Assembly: GCA_964019335.1 (NCBI GenBank)
Contig: OZ025692.1
Coordinates: 7,501-71,500 of the forward strand
DNA: 64,000 nt
From: Diplonema japonicum
Taxonomy: Eukaryota; Euglenozoa; Diplonemea; Diplonemida; Diplonemidae
Reading direction: 5' to 3'
Under the pieces are notes generated by a model. It did no database searches and was not told the DNA's origin. It worked only from the letters and a program-made list of their open reading frames with translations. Position numbers and translations under genes: made by a program. Each line of letters starts with the position of its first letter. Within the stretch, counting starts at the first letter, position 1. Of the stretch, positions 54,501 through 62,275 are shown piece after piece.

Positions 54501-54818
54501 AAGGGTAAGCGTTTCCGTTAATGTCGGAAGTGTAAGTGTCTCTGTCGCGGTGCCTGATGGGAGCGACAGCGAAACCGTCTCGGTCCTCGTGAGCAACGAG
54601 ATGGTGAGAGATTCTGTTGATGTCGGCAGCGTGGCGCTAACCGTGGAAGAGAAGGTGGGCAGAGTAGCAGTGACTGTCTCAGTCACAGTTGCCAAAGATA
54701 GCGTGAAAGAACCAGTCCCTGTAGGCAACGTGTAGGTGGAAGTCTTAGATGTCTGGGCATAGAGCGTGGGGCATGGTACCACCAGCACCAAAAGGAGCAC
54801 TGCATATCGCACAATCAT
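3112..54818 (-). CDS. Giant (~17,223 aa) Thr-repeat / EF-hand / REJ-GPS membrane protein
   Basis: A single uninterrupted frame runs from the ATG at 54818 to 3264, then continues through a 35-nt intron (3229-3263, GTATGT...CTAG) into a last exon ending with TGA at 3112-3114. Without splicing the frame stops at 3198, but the spliced frame continues the beta-helix pattern (ITIKNIR joined to LRGLVGIRLL). Residues 1-21 are a signal peptide ending in LYA. Then follow: Thr-rich 11-mers (30-3676), about 25 paired modules (3677-10404), EF-hands (about 10633-11035), 28 IPT-like modules (11057-13850), 11 DUF11-like repeats (13850-15230), REJ-like sequence (15233-15937), a GAIN-like region, GPS (about 16260-16300), three membrane segments (about 16335, 16467 and 16495 onward) and a ~700-residue tail. 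The N-terminus should be extracellular. The REJ-GPS-TM order is that of polycystin-1/REJ proteins, but no PLAT domain and no channel-type helix bundle are seen. A surface or flagellar tether is inferred, not shown. Confidence 0.9.
5240..5815 (-). other. Three membrane segments
   Basis: The first hydrophobic segment (VAYFALLVVVTLAPAL, about 5762-5815) follows the GPS within about 40 residues and ends in the basic stretch KRRENK. After a loop of about 110 residues with two basic clusters come a second segment (FTALLLFVVIGLLHGVW, about 5358-5420) and a third (LLLNCIFAIVVTEGMAIAF, about 5270-5335). In polycystin-1 the loop after the first helix holds a PLAT domain; here it is too short and does not resemble one. 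With an outside N-terminus and three helices the C-terminal tail would be cytoplasmic. Confidence 0.75.
5915..6041 (-). other. GPS autoproteolysis motif with one disulfide pair missing
   Basis: Residues about 16260-16300 read ACVYWDEHKKQW, then KGVKL, then GWVCETQHTSFFTV. The first Cys-x-x-Trp-Asp, the late Cys and the His-Thr-Ser cleavage-type tripeptide match the GPS motif of adhesion GPCRs and polycystin-1. In the usual motif two more Cys occur, one in a GC step and one in CxCxH. Here they are Val (KGVK) and Thr (CETQH). The His and the Ser nucleophile position are present, so cleavage remains possible. Confidence 0.75.
6042..9120 (-). other. REJ-like and GAIN-like membrane-proximal region
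   Basis: Residues about 15233-15937 contain recurring YSWSMTT, FAWSCTS, YVWSVC and FLWTVSGG strands, each followed by Ser/Thr-rich sequence and a L.....G.Y.F.V closing strand. This is the layout of the receptor-for-egg-jelly (REJ) region of polycystin-1 and sea-urchin REJ proteins. From about 15940 onward comes a mostly helical Ser/Gln-rich stretch (SGVVDNVLSNSATL onward) and then a beta-rich part, the expected order of a GAIN domain just before a GPS site. Confidence 0.65.
9130..13265 (-). other. Eleven DUF11-like beta-sandwich repeats (residues ~13850-15230)
   Basis: The first copy begins ADLAISVQGSTTVAVGG and later ones keep the plan: a strand with FxVTVxNxG, then VxVTxxxG, a Cys-containing strand, and a closing C.xG.xxPG segment with a following beta-strand (for example CAIGAVMPGAVVTF, CSLGDVHVGSVTSV, CWFGDTSPGGSNEL). 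This is the layout of the DUF11/CARDB-like repeats found in large surface proteins. The later copies are more diverged. Confidence 0.65.
13270..21650 (-). other. Array of 28 IPT-like ~100-aa modules (residues ~11057-13850)
   Basis: Counting the C-terminal signature of each unit (for example TYTLCYK..W, ICYRPFGG, DFDLCYLHDAVW) gives 28 copies of about 100 residues. Each starts with a proline-containing strand, has GxGL or GGxxL, then D.V.W or D.I.. and a Cys, and closes with a Gly-x-[YW]-x-[IL]-C-[YF] strand followed by Trp and VG. Two Cys per copy suggest one disulfide. The pattern is that of IPT/TIG-style beta-sandwich domains common in protist surface proteins. Confidence 0.75.
21715..22940 (-). 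other. Block of ten EF-hand calcium loops (residues ~10627-11035)
   Basis: Ten loop-like motifs occur in order: DFDGSGYVELWE, DKDKSSQLDLKE, DKDGNGLVDLWE, DIDGNGELESEE, DMDHFGDGRISLTD, DYDGSGAVEFSE, DSDPKDGTLHFNE, DLDGNGIVSIGE, DADHDGQLVVKE and DSNKDELLSFSE. Most keep Asp at position 1, Gly at 6 and Glu at 12. The second, fifth, seventh and tenth are irregular and may bind weakly. Flanking helices are visible. The block lies far N-terminal to the membrane segments, so it should face the outside, where it would act as a calcium-dependent rigid hinge rather than a calmodulin-like switch. Confidence 0.88.
24990..25265 (-). other. Second Cys-rich insert domain (residues ~9852-9943)
   Basis: An LCLSEY-type half-module is interrupted after ISEGDG by about 90 residues containing GCNAELSYITTAVECSTAA, PRGCYV and SVYFNN, then SICRH. 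The combination of C...I....C..AA, P.GCY and VYFN is a recurring small domain in predicted proteins of chromist and dinoflagellate algae. The host module resumes at DFAIFYTRNYFTVVYAE, so the insert sits in the middle of a conserved motif. The family assignment rests on motif memory, not on a search. Confidence 0.6.
28980..29180 (-). other. Cys-rich insert domain in one module (residues ~8547-8614)
   Basis: Between the second-half motif containing TMQLKF and its QTFQH motif, this module carries about 65 extra residues with six Cys, a Thr-rich lead-in (TTTVLPTTTD) and the stretch GACVCVVNDQICD followed by NVYQV. Its neighbours lack it. Small domains of the style GxCxCV...C...NIYR recur in predicted proteins of secondary algae and dinoflagellates, and I judge this one to be related by pattern only. 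Confidence 0.55.
43788..54731 (-). repeat. ~331 tandem 33-bp units coding an 11-residue Thr-rich repeat
   Basis: Within the giant gene about 10.9 kb consists of 33-bp units, each coding an 11-mer with consensus TLPT[AGS]TETxTL, where x is mostly V, L, F, I or S. Thr falls at nearly every second position and one Pro occurs per unit. This composition is typical of mucin-like, heavily O-glycosylated stalks. An alternative is a flat beta-strand TxT array. Units at both ends and in an island at about 52,000-52,750 are degenerate, whereas the rest is highly uniform and includes large near-identical blocks. A few units depart from the pattern with short insertions or shortened TATETLT forms. Confidence 0.95.
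54756..54818 (-). other. Signal peptide of the giant protein
   Basis: The first 21 residues have a short basic start (MIVR), a hydrophobic core rich in Leu and Val (AVLLLVLVV), and a polar end PCPTLYA followed by Gln. Cleavage after Ala21 would fit the small-residue rule. This supports the chosen start codon and places the repeat region outside the cell or in the secretory lumen. Confidence 0.85.
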
Positions 54819-55168
54819 TGCATTGGTACCTGTTGTGGCTTGGAGCTGCTGCTGAGGGCTAACTAAATACTCGGAAAGAACGAATGGAGCTTATGCCCAA
54901 TGGTTTCTTTGGAAATGTGAGGCGGAAAATCCTGGTCTGCCAACGCAGATCAGTGGGGGGGAGTATGCATAGCGGGGTAAAGAACAACAAGTGGCGTGTG
55001 CCGGACTACACTACTTATACAAACAGATAGCCGCGGTCTCATAGGACCGTGGAGTAGGGGTGGACACAAGGACTACTGGGTACGTTAAACGGGTGGGGTG
55101 CAATCAAACAGGATCTGCTGATTAGCGGTTGTCAAGCCACTGCCAAGGTCATCTCATTAAAGAGTCGC
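54819..55168. promoter_or_regulatory. Spacer upstream of the giant gene, with a two-codon uORF
   Basis: This 350-bp gap holds the promoter and leader of the giant gene and the 3' end of the coiled-coil gene transcript. On the coding strand an upstream ATG at 54823 reads ATG CAA TGA, and its stop overlaps the giant gene's ATG (ATGCAATGATT). A TATA-like TATAAGTAG lies at 55011-55019, about 190 bp upstream of the start. A CAACAG step about 10 bases before the upstream ATG could be a splice acceptor. None of these has independent support. Confidence 0.35.
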
Positions 55169-56862
55169 TTAATGCAGGCTGGGGCTACCCGCTGCATGCG
55201 GAGCAGGGATGGGCTGGACGCAGGCCCTAATACGCGGGGGTGACGACGGATTATGTGGAGATGTGCTCAATGCAGCTACGCGGACCTGCAAAAACATAAA
55301 AACCATGAAAAGACATACCTTCTCGTCCGTGGTGGCCTGATACAGTCGCGCATTGCTGCCACGCAGCATGTCCTCTCTCTCTCTGTACTCAGACACCTGC
55401 CGATGGTTCTGATAAACATACAAACATACGTTCTGTTGCAGCCTTTGCAAGTTGCTCTTCAGGTGGTCTTCCATCATGCGGCTTTCCTTGAGCTTTCCCT
55501 CAAGGTCCTTGATGCCATTCTGAAGTCTTTCTTCCCTGATGGCCGTGTTCTTGATCTATTAAGTGTACATTATGGAAATGGATTTATAAAAGGGGCGGCG
55601 GAAAGGGACTCCGCGACGCCACGCAAGGCTTTGACGCTTATTCAGATTGTTAAGGGTAATTCAGAAAAAGACGGACAGCAAAGATGAAAAGGATTGACAT
55701 ACGTATTCTTCAAGACGGGTTTTCTCCGCCACCAGTGTTTCCTCTCTGACCTTAGCCTCTTTCAAGGCAGCCTGAAGCTGTGCTCCCCATTTCCTTAGCT
55801 GCTCTTCCCTTGTGGCAGCCTGCTTGAGCTTGTCTTCAAGAATTGCGATACTGTCTTTCAGCTTCTGCTCCCTTGCAGCCTGCTCTTTGATGTACCGGTC
55901 AAGCTTCGCGACCTTCTGCTTCAGTTGTTCCTCTCGCAAATGAGCATCATGCAGCTTGCCTTCCAGTTGCTGTGCCTTTGCGAGGGCAGCTTCTTCCCTT
56001 TGTCTTGCAGTTTTTGCTTTCTGTATTTCAGATTCGAGCTCTTGCTCTTTTGCCCTCACCATTTGCACCCCATTCTCCCTCTCCTGCGCAACTTCTCTTT
56101 CCAATGCTGCTATCCTCGCTTCGAGGGGCGCTTTTGCACCAGCAACACTCGCTGCCACCCAGGGCTGCAGGTACTTTAAAGATGTCTCCCACAGCCTGGG
56201 GTCTTCCTCGGGTGCAGGTGACCTGTCGGCAGAGTTCACGACGTCCAGCTTGACGGTGAGGAGCAATTCAAAAGAGTACTGGCCCTCGCCATCACCAGTC
56301 CCTTTGAAGAGCAGCTTCTGGAGGTCTGAGGGGCTTTTATGCCACCAGAACCTCCCGAACTTGTTTTTCTGTTGAACCTGCCCACAGGGGCTGAGGGTGT
56401 CCACCGCTTCGCCCAGCGTCTCAACAGTGCCGCAGCCGCCCTGCCCAGGGACTAGAACCTCGATCTTCGTATAGGCTGTGACCGAGGCAGCCAGGTTGTT
56501 GCAGATGCCGATCCACAAGCTTGACCTGTTCTCGGCTTCCATAGGCCTGCATTGTGCTGACGGAAAGAAAGGACATACTCAATGCCGAAAAACATCATCC
56601 ACTCGGTGTTCGCAACATGGAAGGCGTTGCTCCACAAGAAGGGCTTCGTCTCTGCAGAGGGGTTCGACAGGTAGTACTCGAAGGGTTCCCATGGCACTTG
56701 GAACGACCACAGAGCGCATGAGTGCCCAGGCGGGAGCACAGGCCTCTGCCGTTCGTTAATCTTAGCGTTGCCTGCCATCTGGAGCTGCTTCCTTTCCCTC
56801 ACACGCGGGTCAGAAGCATCGATGCCTCTAGGGGACCTGTGCTCGTCGAGGAAGGCTAACAT
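55169..56862 (-). CDS. MATH-like domain plus long coiled-coil protein, five exons (~482 aa)
   Basis: Exons on the minus strand are 56862-56579, 56546-55703, 55555-55430, 55396-55319 and 55285-55169, separated by introns of 32, 147, 33 and 33 nt. All introns begin GTATGT. Removing the 32-nt intron joins MMFFGIE to PMEAENRSSLWIG in frame. Residues about 40-210 have a beta-rich pattern (LWSFQVPWEPFEYYL, FWWHKSPSDL, YSFELLLTVKLDV) that looks like a MATH/TRAF-type domain. From about 230 to 445 there is a heptad-patterned coiled coil rich in Glu, Lys, Gln and Ala, with repeated REEQL and REQKL steps. The last 38 residues are Pro/Ser-rich. It is likely a cytoplasmic scaffold. In two introns an earlier AG (at 21-22 nt) appears to be skipped for one at 32-33 nt. 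An in-frame GTG nine bases upstream of the chosen ATG is an alternative start. Confidence 0.75.
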
Positions 56863-57190
56863 CTTGTTCACTGTGGTGCTGCTAGAAAGGCAAACTGTGC
56901 AAAAGCAAAAAGCGATTAAGCAATAACTTAAGACACACTCCTTCTCTTATCCTGTGTTCAACGTTTCGTTTGGTTCTTTTCTGCCGGAACAGGGAAAGGT
57001 GTTGGATAAGTCAAAGATCGAAGTGTTTAAAGCGAAAACAAAAAAGAAATCTTGTCATTAAAAAGAACTCTTCACAATGAGGTTACTTGCGAGGGACATC
57101 TGCAGAGAATGGTATATGCTGATGCGGAACGCAGCAGAACAGGTGCACGACATGAGGCGGTAGACTAAAACAGGTACAAGGTTGTGGTGA
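56863..57190. other. Spacer between the coiled-coil and thioesterase genes
   Basis: This 328-bp gap has no open frame of note. On the coding strand a pyrimidine-rich stretch (CGCTTTTTGCTTTTGCACAG) and then TTTGCCTTTCTAG precede the coiled-coil gene start. Either could be a splice acceptor for a leader intron or for trans-splicing. The rest is AT-rich and presumably the thioesterase 3' untranslated region. Confidence 0.4.
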
Positions 57191-58255
57191 CTACTTGTAT
57201 TCGTTAGTTCCCTTGTAATGCCTCTTCCAGAAGTCGTAGCGGTACCTCGCAGCGTGGTGCTTCCTAAGTGATGCTGTGTCTGTCTCAGGGATGCTAAGGC
57301 CTGTCATGACAGTTTCCTTCCTCCCTGTGCTGGGGCACAGAGGCATGCACACGAAATGCCCGACATGCGACGTGACCCTCTCGTGCCCTGTCTCACCAAA
57401 GTTCTCTATCTCGATGCTGATCTCCACGTGCACTGTGTATTTGGATGCGTACACCACCTCGGCATGCAGCTCTACCCAGTTGCTGATGGTGATTGGATGC
57501 TTGAACTCCACCCTGTTCATGGCAATGGTCACGATATCCCTGTGCCCCACGAAGTTCATGGCGCAGTGTATGGCGCCCGTCTCCATCCACTCCAGCACAT
57601 CACCTCCGAAGATGGTATTGTTCATGTTCACGTTCCTCGGCAGGAACAACCTGCGCATCACGATCTTGGTGTCGCTCATCGGCAGCGAGACATAACGAGG
57701 GTCCACGGGTACAGGGGTGAATTCTGTTTCGTCCTGAAGGTCCTTGTTGAGCTTTGCCCAGTCGCTGACGATCTTCTTGCGCTCGGTGATCATCTTGCGA
57801 AGGGCGTGGTCCTCGGGTGTGACGTACTCGAGGGCGGGGATCCCCTTAATGGGGCGGAGGTTGGTGTCCACAGCCACCATGGTGTAGGTGGCAGCCTGCA
57901 CGGGGTCCCAGTCGCGTGAGCGAAGCGACCGTCTGTGTGCCTCGATACGGACGGCAACAGAGGACGAGCCTACGAGGACGGGCTTTGACTCGAATCTGAT
58001 GAGATCGCCGTTGAGGACTGGACGTGAAAAGTCGCACCCATCAACAGCCACGGTCACCACGCTCCCCTTGTGCTCCTTGAGGAGGTTCCCGCAATGCCTT
58101 TGCGCAGATCTCACAGCACATAAATCCATCAACCCCAACATAGACCCTGCCCTCATGCGGACCCCAGCCAAGCTATCACTCCCTACCACATCAAGCGTTA
58201 CCTGGGACTCTAACCTCTTCGCTGCGGTGAGTACACGTAGCGTCCTGTTCAACAT
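57191..58255 (-). CDS. Double hot-dog acyl-CoA thioesterase (354 aa)
   Basis: The protein should hydrolyse acyl-CoA to free fatty acid and CoA. It has two hot-dog folds: residues about 30-150 (GSMLGLMDLCAVRSAQRH, then VVTVAVDGCDFSRPV) and about 200-320 (RRLFLPRNVNMNNTIFGG, DVLEWME, then IVTIAMNRVEFKHPI). The Asn/Thr-x-x-Phe-Gly-Gly-x-x-x-x-Trp-Met-Glu helix of the second fold is the usual active-site region of ACOT7/9/12-type enzymes. The start chosen is the ATG giving MLNRTLRVLTAAKRL, a basic amphipathic N-terminus that could be a mitochondrial targeting peptide as in ACOT9. The frame is open for 14 more codons upstream but without an ATG. No intron is needed. The first fold is less conserved and may be structural only. 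Confidence 0.85.
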   Translation of the reverse strand: MLNRTLRVLTAAKRLESQVTLDVVGSDSLAGVRMRAGSMLGLMDLCAVRSAQRHCGNLLKEHKGSVVTVAVDGCDFSRPVLNGDLIRFESKPVLVGSSSVAVRIEAHRRSLRSRDWDPVQAATYTMVAVDTNLRPIKGIPALEYVTPEDHALRKMITERKKIVSDWAKLNKDLQDETEFTPVPVDPRYVSLPMSDTKIVMRRLFLPRNVNMNNTIFGGDVLEWMETGAIHCAMNFVGHRDIVTIAMNRVEFKHPITISNWVELHAEVVYASKYTVHVEISIEIENFGETGHERVTSHVGHFVCMPLCPSTGRKETVMTGLSIPETDTASLRKHHAARYRYDFWKRHYKGTNEYK

Positions 58256-58910
58256 GTTGTCTGTCTCCTGCTGGTATTGTGGAAGGTGGAAGGGCAATAA
58301 AAAAAAAGGGGAATAAGAGGGTAAAAAAAAAGAGGAAAAAAAAGTGGGTGGGAAAAAAAAAAAAGGAAAAAGAAAAAAAAAAGGGGGTACTCGAGAATCA
58401 CAATAAAAAACTTTTTCCTGCTGCGTAAAAGAAAATAAAGAAAAAAAAAATAGAAGAAGTGGATTCTAGAGAGATGGGCACGGCTGCTGAAAGGGGGGAA
58501 CGGGGGGGAGGGGGGGATTACTTTTTATTTTTGCTCCTTTTTGTTCGCATTCCCTCTTTTTACTGAATCGTCTTCCTTTCAACTTTTTATCTTCCTTTTT
58601 CTTTTATAACCTGTTGCACACCAAGGCCTTGGGATCAAAATTGCAGAATTGGACCCCCCCGAGATTGGCCGGTGTCCATCAGGTTAAAGCTTTTTTTCTC
58701 TTTTCATCTTCCTTCTCTTTTTTTTTTTATTTCGTTCGTTCCCCTGTTCCGAGTTGCAAAATGGGAGACCACCACCACCTCTACCTGTCTGGGTCTGCTT
58801 CCTCCCGCAGCCCTCTTGTGATTACCACACTATAATTAATTAAATGGAGGAATGAAGGGGAAAAAAAAAACTTATTCCTCTTCTTTGCTTTTCTTCCCCC
58901 CGTCCTTACT
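58256..58910. other. Homopolymer-rich spacer
   Basis: This 655-bp gap has no supportable gene. From about 58300 to 58460 the plus strand is almost pure purine (A runs with G clusters), so the strand coding the thioesterase has a long C/T tract directly before its start. Such tracts can serve as promoter elements or as acceptor pyrimidine tracts. The remainder is T-rich with a G-rich patch at 58490-58516. Confidence 0.5.
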
Positions 58911-61900
58911 TTACTTTCCACCCCACCCTTTCCCACCTGGCGGCCCTCGTGCAGGCTTTCGACCCCAGCGGTTGTAGCCTCCTTTGCCGTTGCTTTCCCC
59001 CTTGCCACCATGGGTATAGTCACCTTTGCCACCATGGGCATAGTCACCTTTGCCACCATGGGTATAGTCTCCTTTGCCGTTGCTTTCTCCTTTTCCGCCA
59101 TGGGAAAAGTCTCCTTTGCCATTGCTTTCACCTTTGCCCCCATGGGTATAGTCTCCTTTGCCTTCTCGTGGTTCTCTGAACTCACCCTTGCCGCCTGTTG
59201 CAGAAAATGAAAAGAAAATGGGTTAACATACCATAAAAGTGACCGTTGTAACCATCGCCTCTGCCATCACCTCTGTTCCGGAAGTCGCGCTGTCCTTTGC
59301 CTCCGTGGTAGTCCCAGTCTCGGCCTTTTCCTTTTCCCTTTCCGCCCTTGTTGGAGTGAGGTTCCTTTTCTGTCGGGCTCACAGAGAATGTGTCAGAGTG
59401 TCCGTTGCTGAACATGAGGCCGTCCTTTCCTGGCGGGCTGCCCCTTCTTGATAGAATGATTTTCAGGTGTTCGGCTTTTTTTCGCAGCTTCTCGTTGTCC
59501 TTGAAGGAGTCGATGACGCGCTGCACTGCAGGGACACCTTCGCTGTCCACAATGTGCTGCACGATGCTCTCCGACCGCCACGACAGGTACGTGAGCGCTA
59601 CGCACGCGTGCAGCAGCAGCTTGTCGTTCTTGCTGTGCACCTTCATGGCAGTCAGCACTGCCGCAACCCCTCCGATGTTGAAGAGCTCGTCTCTGTTCGG
59701 CTCTGAATTGTATGCCAGTTGGCTGATGGCCCTGCACCCGTTCTTCTGCAGCCCACAGTGCTCCGAGTATTTTACCATCGCGGCCACAATGCACTTCATG
59801 CCCCCCTTCGCCGCTACCTCCGTTTTGATGTCGTCGTTCCAGGAAAGCGTTCCCAGCACCAAGCACCCGATCTCTTGCATTTTCAGCCTGTCGCACGTCT
59901 GCATCGCATTGATGATGTACTGCACACCGTTCTGCTGCAGTATCTGCAGCTGTCCCTCAGGGTTGTTAAAGGCCAGCCCGCTCAGTGCCCCGCATGCGCT
60001 CATCTGCACTTTCATGTTTTGGCTCAGGTTCTTCATAGCCTGCAAGCACACCGACACACCACCATGTCTTGTTATCTCAGCAGTCAGTGCTTCACTGTCA
60101 TAGCTGAGGTGCGCTAAGGCATTGCACCCCTCCTGCTGTGCGACATGCGATGTGGGGTACGAGCTCATCATCTTCACGGTGCGCGGTACCATCCCTTTTC
60201 TGGACAAGACGTGTTTCACCTTGGGGTTGGCCTGCACCAATGCTACAGCTGCCCTACATGCCTCTTCTTGGACTTCCGGTTGTGTAGCAAACCTCTCCAT
60301 CGCTGCCGTGACCCTGTTGATGCAAACCTCAAGCGTCTCCCAGCTCTCTGCAACGAACGACAAGTTGCCCAACACTCTGCACCCATTTTCTTGTAGGTCC
60401 GACACGTCCTCGAATCTTTCCAATGCTTTGATCATTAGCTTCAGTCCACCGCTTTTAATAATACTGAACGAGCAGCCCTCGCTGCCCCATGCCAAGTACG
60501 CCAGTGCGTTGCAGCCCTGTATGAACACTCTGCTGTTGTCACTGAACTCTCGCATGGCAGAGCACACGCGCCCCACGCCCTGCTGCTTCATGATTCGATC
60601 CCTAAACCGTTCACTGGTGTACGCGATCTGCGCCAACGCTCTGCAGCCGTTCCTCTGCACGCTGGCAACGTGGTGCTCTTTCATTGCTGCAAGCACGATT
60701 TCGATCCCCTCGTTCGCCACGATGTCCGCCTTCACCTCGGCATTCCAACACAGGGAACCCAGAGCTAGGCATCCAATATCATTTATCTTGCACGTGTTCA
60801 ACCGCTTCATAGCGTCACAGATGGCTTTGGCGACCTTGTGCTTGACAAGCTCGTCTTGGCTGTGGTCGCAGCCACCTAGTGCGGCCAGCGCGGAGAAACA
60901 AGACAGGTGCACCCCTTCATCTGCTGGGAGCTGCTGCATAAAGCCAGCAACCGTCTTCACATACCCCCTATTACAGAGCTCTTGGGTCATGTGCTCTGAG
61001 TCGGAGGCGAGACTCCTCAACAGATTGCAGAAGTCTTGCAACAGGAGCGGTGAGGTAGGCGACCGTTGCGGGATGGTAGCAATAGTATCGATGAGGTCGC
61101 TTAGTACGTAGCTGCGGCAGGTTTTGTGGTTAGAAAGTAAGGAGGAGAGAGATCCAAGCACTGCGTGCAGCACTTGAACAGAGGTGTGAGATACTAGGGC
61201 TTCTTTGTACAACGGAAAGAGCTTTCTGACTTCCTCAGCTGTGAAGCAGGATGACATCGATGCCAGGGAGATGAAGTCCGGCGACACGACGTCTGGGTGC
61301 TTCATGCCCTCTTCTATGCTATGCATTAGGATGGGAAGACACCCCCTGTCGTAGAGGGCTTTGCTCGTTGTCTCGCAGTCGTCAGTGATGCGCACCAAGG
61401 CTTCGGCTGCATTCTTTTGCACTGCAATGCATTTGTCGTGTTTCTGGATGGCCTGCAAGATGCCCTGACCCAACCACGCACCTATCTCGAGCTGGATGGA
61501 TCTGCCGACCTCTTGGTTCCTGTGGACAGCAAGTTCGGACAAGGCTGCAAGGACCTCTGCTTGGATGAGATCTTCATCGGCAAATGCGACGAGTCCATCG
61601 TGCAGAGCGTTAAGGGCACCGTGCAGCTCGTAGCAAGAGAAGTGTGCAAGGCATTTTGAGGCACCGCGGAGGAGCCGGGAGTCGTTGGGGTGCCGCTGCA
61701 GTGCGAGGACAGCTTTCTCCACCACACGACAGCTGTAAACCTCTGCGATGTTCATTTCGGAGGTTGATAAGAAGTGGCACAGAAGACAAAGCCAAGACAC
61801 CAGCTCGGGGTCGGCAGACTGTAGATGTGGTATGTTAACAAATTCTAATATTTAATCACATACGTTGTCATCAGTGACACTCGCTGCCAGTGGCAGAAGC

Positions 61901-62275
61901 ACATCCAGCACTGTTGTTGAGAAGCTTGCAACCGTTGCCAACGCAGCAGTGAAGGCGACGGCCACCTGTCGTGCATAAGGGTGGCCTTTCCAAGCATACC
62001 TCAGGGGGACCTCTATTATTCTCTAGATAGTCACTCAACCGTTCCACAAGATCCTCGGGACGTGTGTCTTGTAGATTGCACTGTGTTCGTGATGAAGGTT
62101 AGTTGTTTTTTTTATTTTTCTTTTCTTTCTTTTCTTCTTTTATCTTCCATACCGCAGCACATTTCTTGCTGACGGAGTCCAGCCACTCTTTGTCAGCCTC
62201 GAGCCTCCCGCCTTCCCAGAGCAATGTTTCGAACAGTTCCTCCAATGCTTCGTAGTTCACCTCCTGGTAAGTCAT
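58911..62275 (-). CDS. Armadillo-repeat protein with a Gly-Lys-Gly repeat tail, five exons (~1,058 aa)
   Basis: Exons on the minus strand are 62275-62153, 62080-62000, 61965-61864, 61818-59232 and 59194-58911, with introns of 72, 34, 45 and 37 nt. All introns start GTATG and end ACAG, and all joins keep the frame. The start ATG gives MTYQEVNYEALEELFETLLW. Residues about 150-870 are a run of ~42-residue armadillo repeats, with recurring QRNGCRALAQIAY, LQENGCRVLGNLSF and MQEIGCLVLGTLSW helices. These build a superhelical scaffold for protein binding. From about 925 the sequence becomes Gly/Lys/Asp-rich (GGKGKGKGRDWD) and, after the last intron, repeats GKGDYTHGGKGESN. The tail resembles RNA-binding or low-complexity condensate-forming segments. 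The partner is unknown. If the final intron is not removed, the protein stops after NRRQG. Confidence 0.85.
58914..59194 (-). repeat. Gly-Lys-Gly-Asp-Tyr coding repeats in the armadillo gene's last exon
   Basis: The exon carries about seven imperfect units of the type GKGDYTHGG or GKGESN, written in DNA as GGCAAAGG(A/T)GA with CAT GG(T/C) steps. The units are near-identical at DNA level between about 58990 and 59155, which suggests recent expansion. The exon ends in GGKGWGGK and a TAA. Confidence 0.8.

Noticed and set aside
43788-54731. A CRISPR-like or non-coding minisatellite array
   Set aside because: The units are contiguous with no unique spacers, the period is a multiple of three, and the frame is intact for over 3,600 codons downstream of a signal peptide.
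44020-54735. Long plus-strand open frames coding GRVSVTVSVAVG-type sequence
   Set aside because: They are the antisense of the 33-bp Thr repeat. The reverse complements of ACN, TCN and GTN codons contain no stops in that register, so the frames stay open by composition alone. They lack plausible starts and domains.
52500-54818. Viral or bacterial origin of the giant gene
   Set aside because: The REJ, GPS and DUF11-like order with a tiny GTATGT intron is eukaryotic, and neighbouring genes share the same intron style.
55397-55429. A 21-nt intron ending at the first AG
   Set aside because: It is possible and in frame, but a 33-nt intron ending in GGCAG from the same donor fits the length of its neighbours and the AG choice forced by frame in the gene's first intron.
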